Positions 62,525-64,000 of a stretch of 64,000 nt of DNA are shown here, piece by piece (position 1 is the stretch's first letter; every line of letters begins with the position of its first letter). The notes beneath the pieces were generated by a model. It did not search any database and was not told where the DNA came from. It was given only the letters and a program-made list of their open reading frames with translations. The stretch is taken from positions 310,001 to 374,000 of the forward strand of contig NZ_FUYM01000005.1 of NCBI RefSeq assembly GCF_900167915.1. Direction: 5' to 3'. The translations under genes and the position numbers were made by a program. This DNA comes from Rhizorhabdus histidinilytica. Lineage in GTDB: Bacteria; Pseudomonadota; Alphaproteobacteria; Sphingomonadales; Sphingomonadaceae.

Positions 62525-64000
62525 GCGACGATGTTCACCAGGCGGTCGGGCACGACGATCACCTTGCGCGGCGCGGCACCTTCGAGCAGCCGGGCGATCT
62601 TCTCGGATTCGAGCGCCATCCGTTCGAGCGCGTCCTTCGGGGCGCCCTTGGGAGCGGTCAGCGTGTCGCGCAGCTTGCCGTTGACCTGCACCGCGATCGT
62701 CACCTCGTCGTCGACCAGCAGCGCGGGATCATGCGCCGGCCAGGCGGCGTCGGCAACCAGTCCCTGTTCGCCGAGCCGGGCCCAGGCCTCCTCGGCCAGA
62801 TGCGGTACCATCGGCGCGACCAGGCGGACCAGCGTGCGCGCGGCGGCGGTGCGGCTGGCCGAAGGCTGAGCCTTCTCGATCGCGTTGGCCAGCTCGTGGA
62901 CCTTGGCGACGGCGCGGTTGAAGCCGAGCGCCTCGATGTCGACGGCGATACCGGCGATTGCCTTGTGGAGCTTGCGGTCGAGATCCTTATCCTCGCCCTC
63001 AGCCGCCTCGGCCGGATCGGTGATCCGCCACAGCCGGTTGACGAAGCGCCAGCAGCCCTCGATGCCGCTCTCGGTCCATTCGAGGTCGCGCTCGGGCGGG
63101 CTGTCGGACAGCATGAACCAGCGCACCGCGTCCGCGCCATACTGCTCGACGATCGGGCCCGGATCGACGACGTTCTTCTTCGACTTGGACATCTTCTCGA
63201 TGCGGCCAACCGTCACCGGCGCGCCGGTCGCGACGACGATGCCGTCGGAGACCTCCTCGGGGCTCAGCCACTGTCCGGCCGGGTCCTTGTAGGTCTCGTG
63301 CGTCACCATGCCCTGGGTGAACAGCCCGGTGAACGGCTCCTTGACCCCGATCCGGCCGATCCGTTCGAGCGCGCGGGTCCAGAAGCGCGCGTAGAGCAGG
63401 TGGAGGATCGCATGCTCGACCCCGCCGATATACTGGCCGACCGGCATCCAGCTTTCGGCGACGGCACGGTCGAACGGCTTGTCCGACGGCTGGCTGGCGA
63501 AGCGGATGAAATACCAGGAGGAATCGACGAAGGTGTCGAGCGTGTCGGTCTCGCGCCGCGCAGGCTCGCCGCAGCTCGGGCAGTCGACATGCTTCCAGGT
63601 CGGATGACGATCGAGCGGATTGCCGGGGATGTCGAAGGCGACGTCCTCGGGCAGAACGACGGGGAGCTGGTCGTGCGGCACGGGAACCGCGCCGCAGCCT
63701 TCGCAATGGATGATCGGGATCGGCGTGCCCCAATAGCGCTGGCGCGACACGCCCCAGTCGCGCAGCCGCCACACGGTGGTGCCCTGGCCCCAGCCCTCGG
63801 CCTCGGCGCGCGCGATCACCGCGGCCTTCGCCTCCTCGACCGACAGGCCGTCGAGGAAGGCCGAATTGACGATGCGGCCGGGCCCGACATAGGCCTCGTC
63901 GCCGATCGGCGCGGCGGCTTCCTCGGGGGAGGGGGCGACGACCCGCTTGACCGGCAGCGCATATTTGCGCGCGAAGTCGAGGTCGCGCTGGTCATGCGCC
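62521..64000 (-). CDS. leuS: Leucine--tRNA ligase (5' part outside the window)
   Basis: The C-terminal 492 codons are visible; the reading frame is open to the window edge, and the usual enzyme is about 840-860 residues. Present are part of the editing region ([20 protein letters not shown] at the edge), the [18 protein letters not shown] zinc/catalytic region, [20 protein letters not shown] (KMSKS loop), the anticodon-binding helical domain, and the C-terminal [11 protein letters not shown]...[14 protein letters not shown] segment. Overlaps lptE by four bases. Confidence 0.96.
   Translation of the reverse strand, partial: AHDQRDLDFARKYALPVKRVVAPSPEEAAAPIGDEAYVGPGRIVNSAFLDGLSVEEAKAAVIARAEAEGWGQGTTVWRLRDWGVSRQRYWGTPIPIIHCEGCGAVPVPHDQLPVVLPEDVAFDIPGNPLDRHPTWKHVDCPSCGEPARRETDTLDTFVDSSWYFIRFASQPSDKPFDRAVAESWMPVGQYIGGVEHAILHLLYARFWTRALERIGRIGVKEPFTGLFTQGMVTHETYKDPAGQWLSPEEVSDGIVVATGAPVTVGRIEKMSKSKKNVVDPGPIVEQYGADAVRWFMLSDSPPERDLEWTESGIEGCWRFVNRLWRITDPAEAAEGEDKDLDRKLHKAIAGIAVDIEALGFNRAVAKVHELANAIEKAQPSASRTAAARTLVRLVAPMVPHLAEEAWARLGEQGLVADAAWPAHDPALLVDDEVTIAVQVNGKLRDTLTAPKGAPKDALERMALESEKIARLLEGAAPRKVIVVPDRLVNIVA

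Overview
The window is G+C-rich, gene-dense chromosomal DNA from an alphaproteobacterium, most likely a sphingomonad (Sphingomonas/Rhizorhabdus type). The evidence is the DivK/MipZ cell-cycle proteins, the replication-origin neighbourhood ppsR-ori-hemE-hemJ-rho ... mnmE-mnmG-rsmG-parA-parB-holA-lptE-leuS, a PEP-CTERM protein with the PEPSTWAM-type anchor, families such as DUF3572, DUF1491, DUF6489 and MmcB, and many paired palindromic intergenic repeats. Nothing looks like a prophage, plasmid, IS element, CRISPR array, rRNA or tRNA. The assignment to a genus is inference.

Layout. 1-12.9 kb: partial dps, rpmG, divK and DUF3572/HAD genes, a RidA - GDPD-like - FemAB-like overlapping run, panC diverging from mipZ plus a J-domain protein, a phosphoglucomutase/phosphomannomutase, a LigD-associated-type Lhr-like helicase, and an outer-membrane beta-barrel protein. 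13-25.3 kb: dnaN, glutaminase, a frameshifted GIY-YIG gene, the glyoxalase pair gloA-gloB, recF, gyrB, and a DUF3999/DUF2339 envelope pair. 25.4-36.7 kb: small metabolic and stress genes (YaiI-like, SRPBCC, DUF1993, wrbA, pirin with a divergent LysR regulator, a membrane LuxR-HTH/DUF4199 pair, msrB) and a class A penicillin-binding protein. 36.8-45.2 kb: mostly minus-strand housekeeping genes (SCO protein, YcgN, mmcB, ptsN, hpf, dnaQ, coaE, aroE, maf, ppsR).

45.18-45.51 kb is very probably the chromosomal replication origin. It lies next to hemE, has clustered DnaA boxes including one perfect box in an inverted pair, has several GANTC (CcrM) sites and a locally A+T-rich stretch, and marks a switch from mostly minus-strand to mostly plus-strand genes. 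45.5-60.7 kb: hemE-hemJ-rho, methyltransferases with a MerR regulator and a SoxR-like operator, a TerC-family protein, a PEP-CTERM choice-of-anchor A protein in an A+T-rich island, then mnmE-mnmG-rsmG-parA-parB. Four parS-like sites (TGTTCCACGTGGAACA type) lie between 56.48 and 58.45 kb, three of them inside coding sequence. 61-64 kb: holA, lptE and a leuS gene cut by the window edge.

Most interesting points: the origin and parS centromere architecture about 11 kb apart; a GDPD-family protein lacking the usual catalytic residues inside a tight overlapping gene set; a near-intact GIY-YIG gene broken by one base; and several families of paired palindromic repeats that fill intergenic space.
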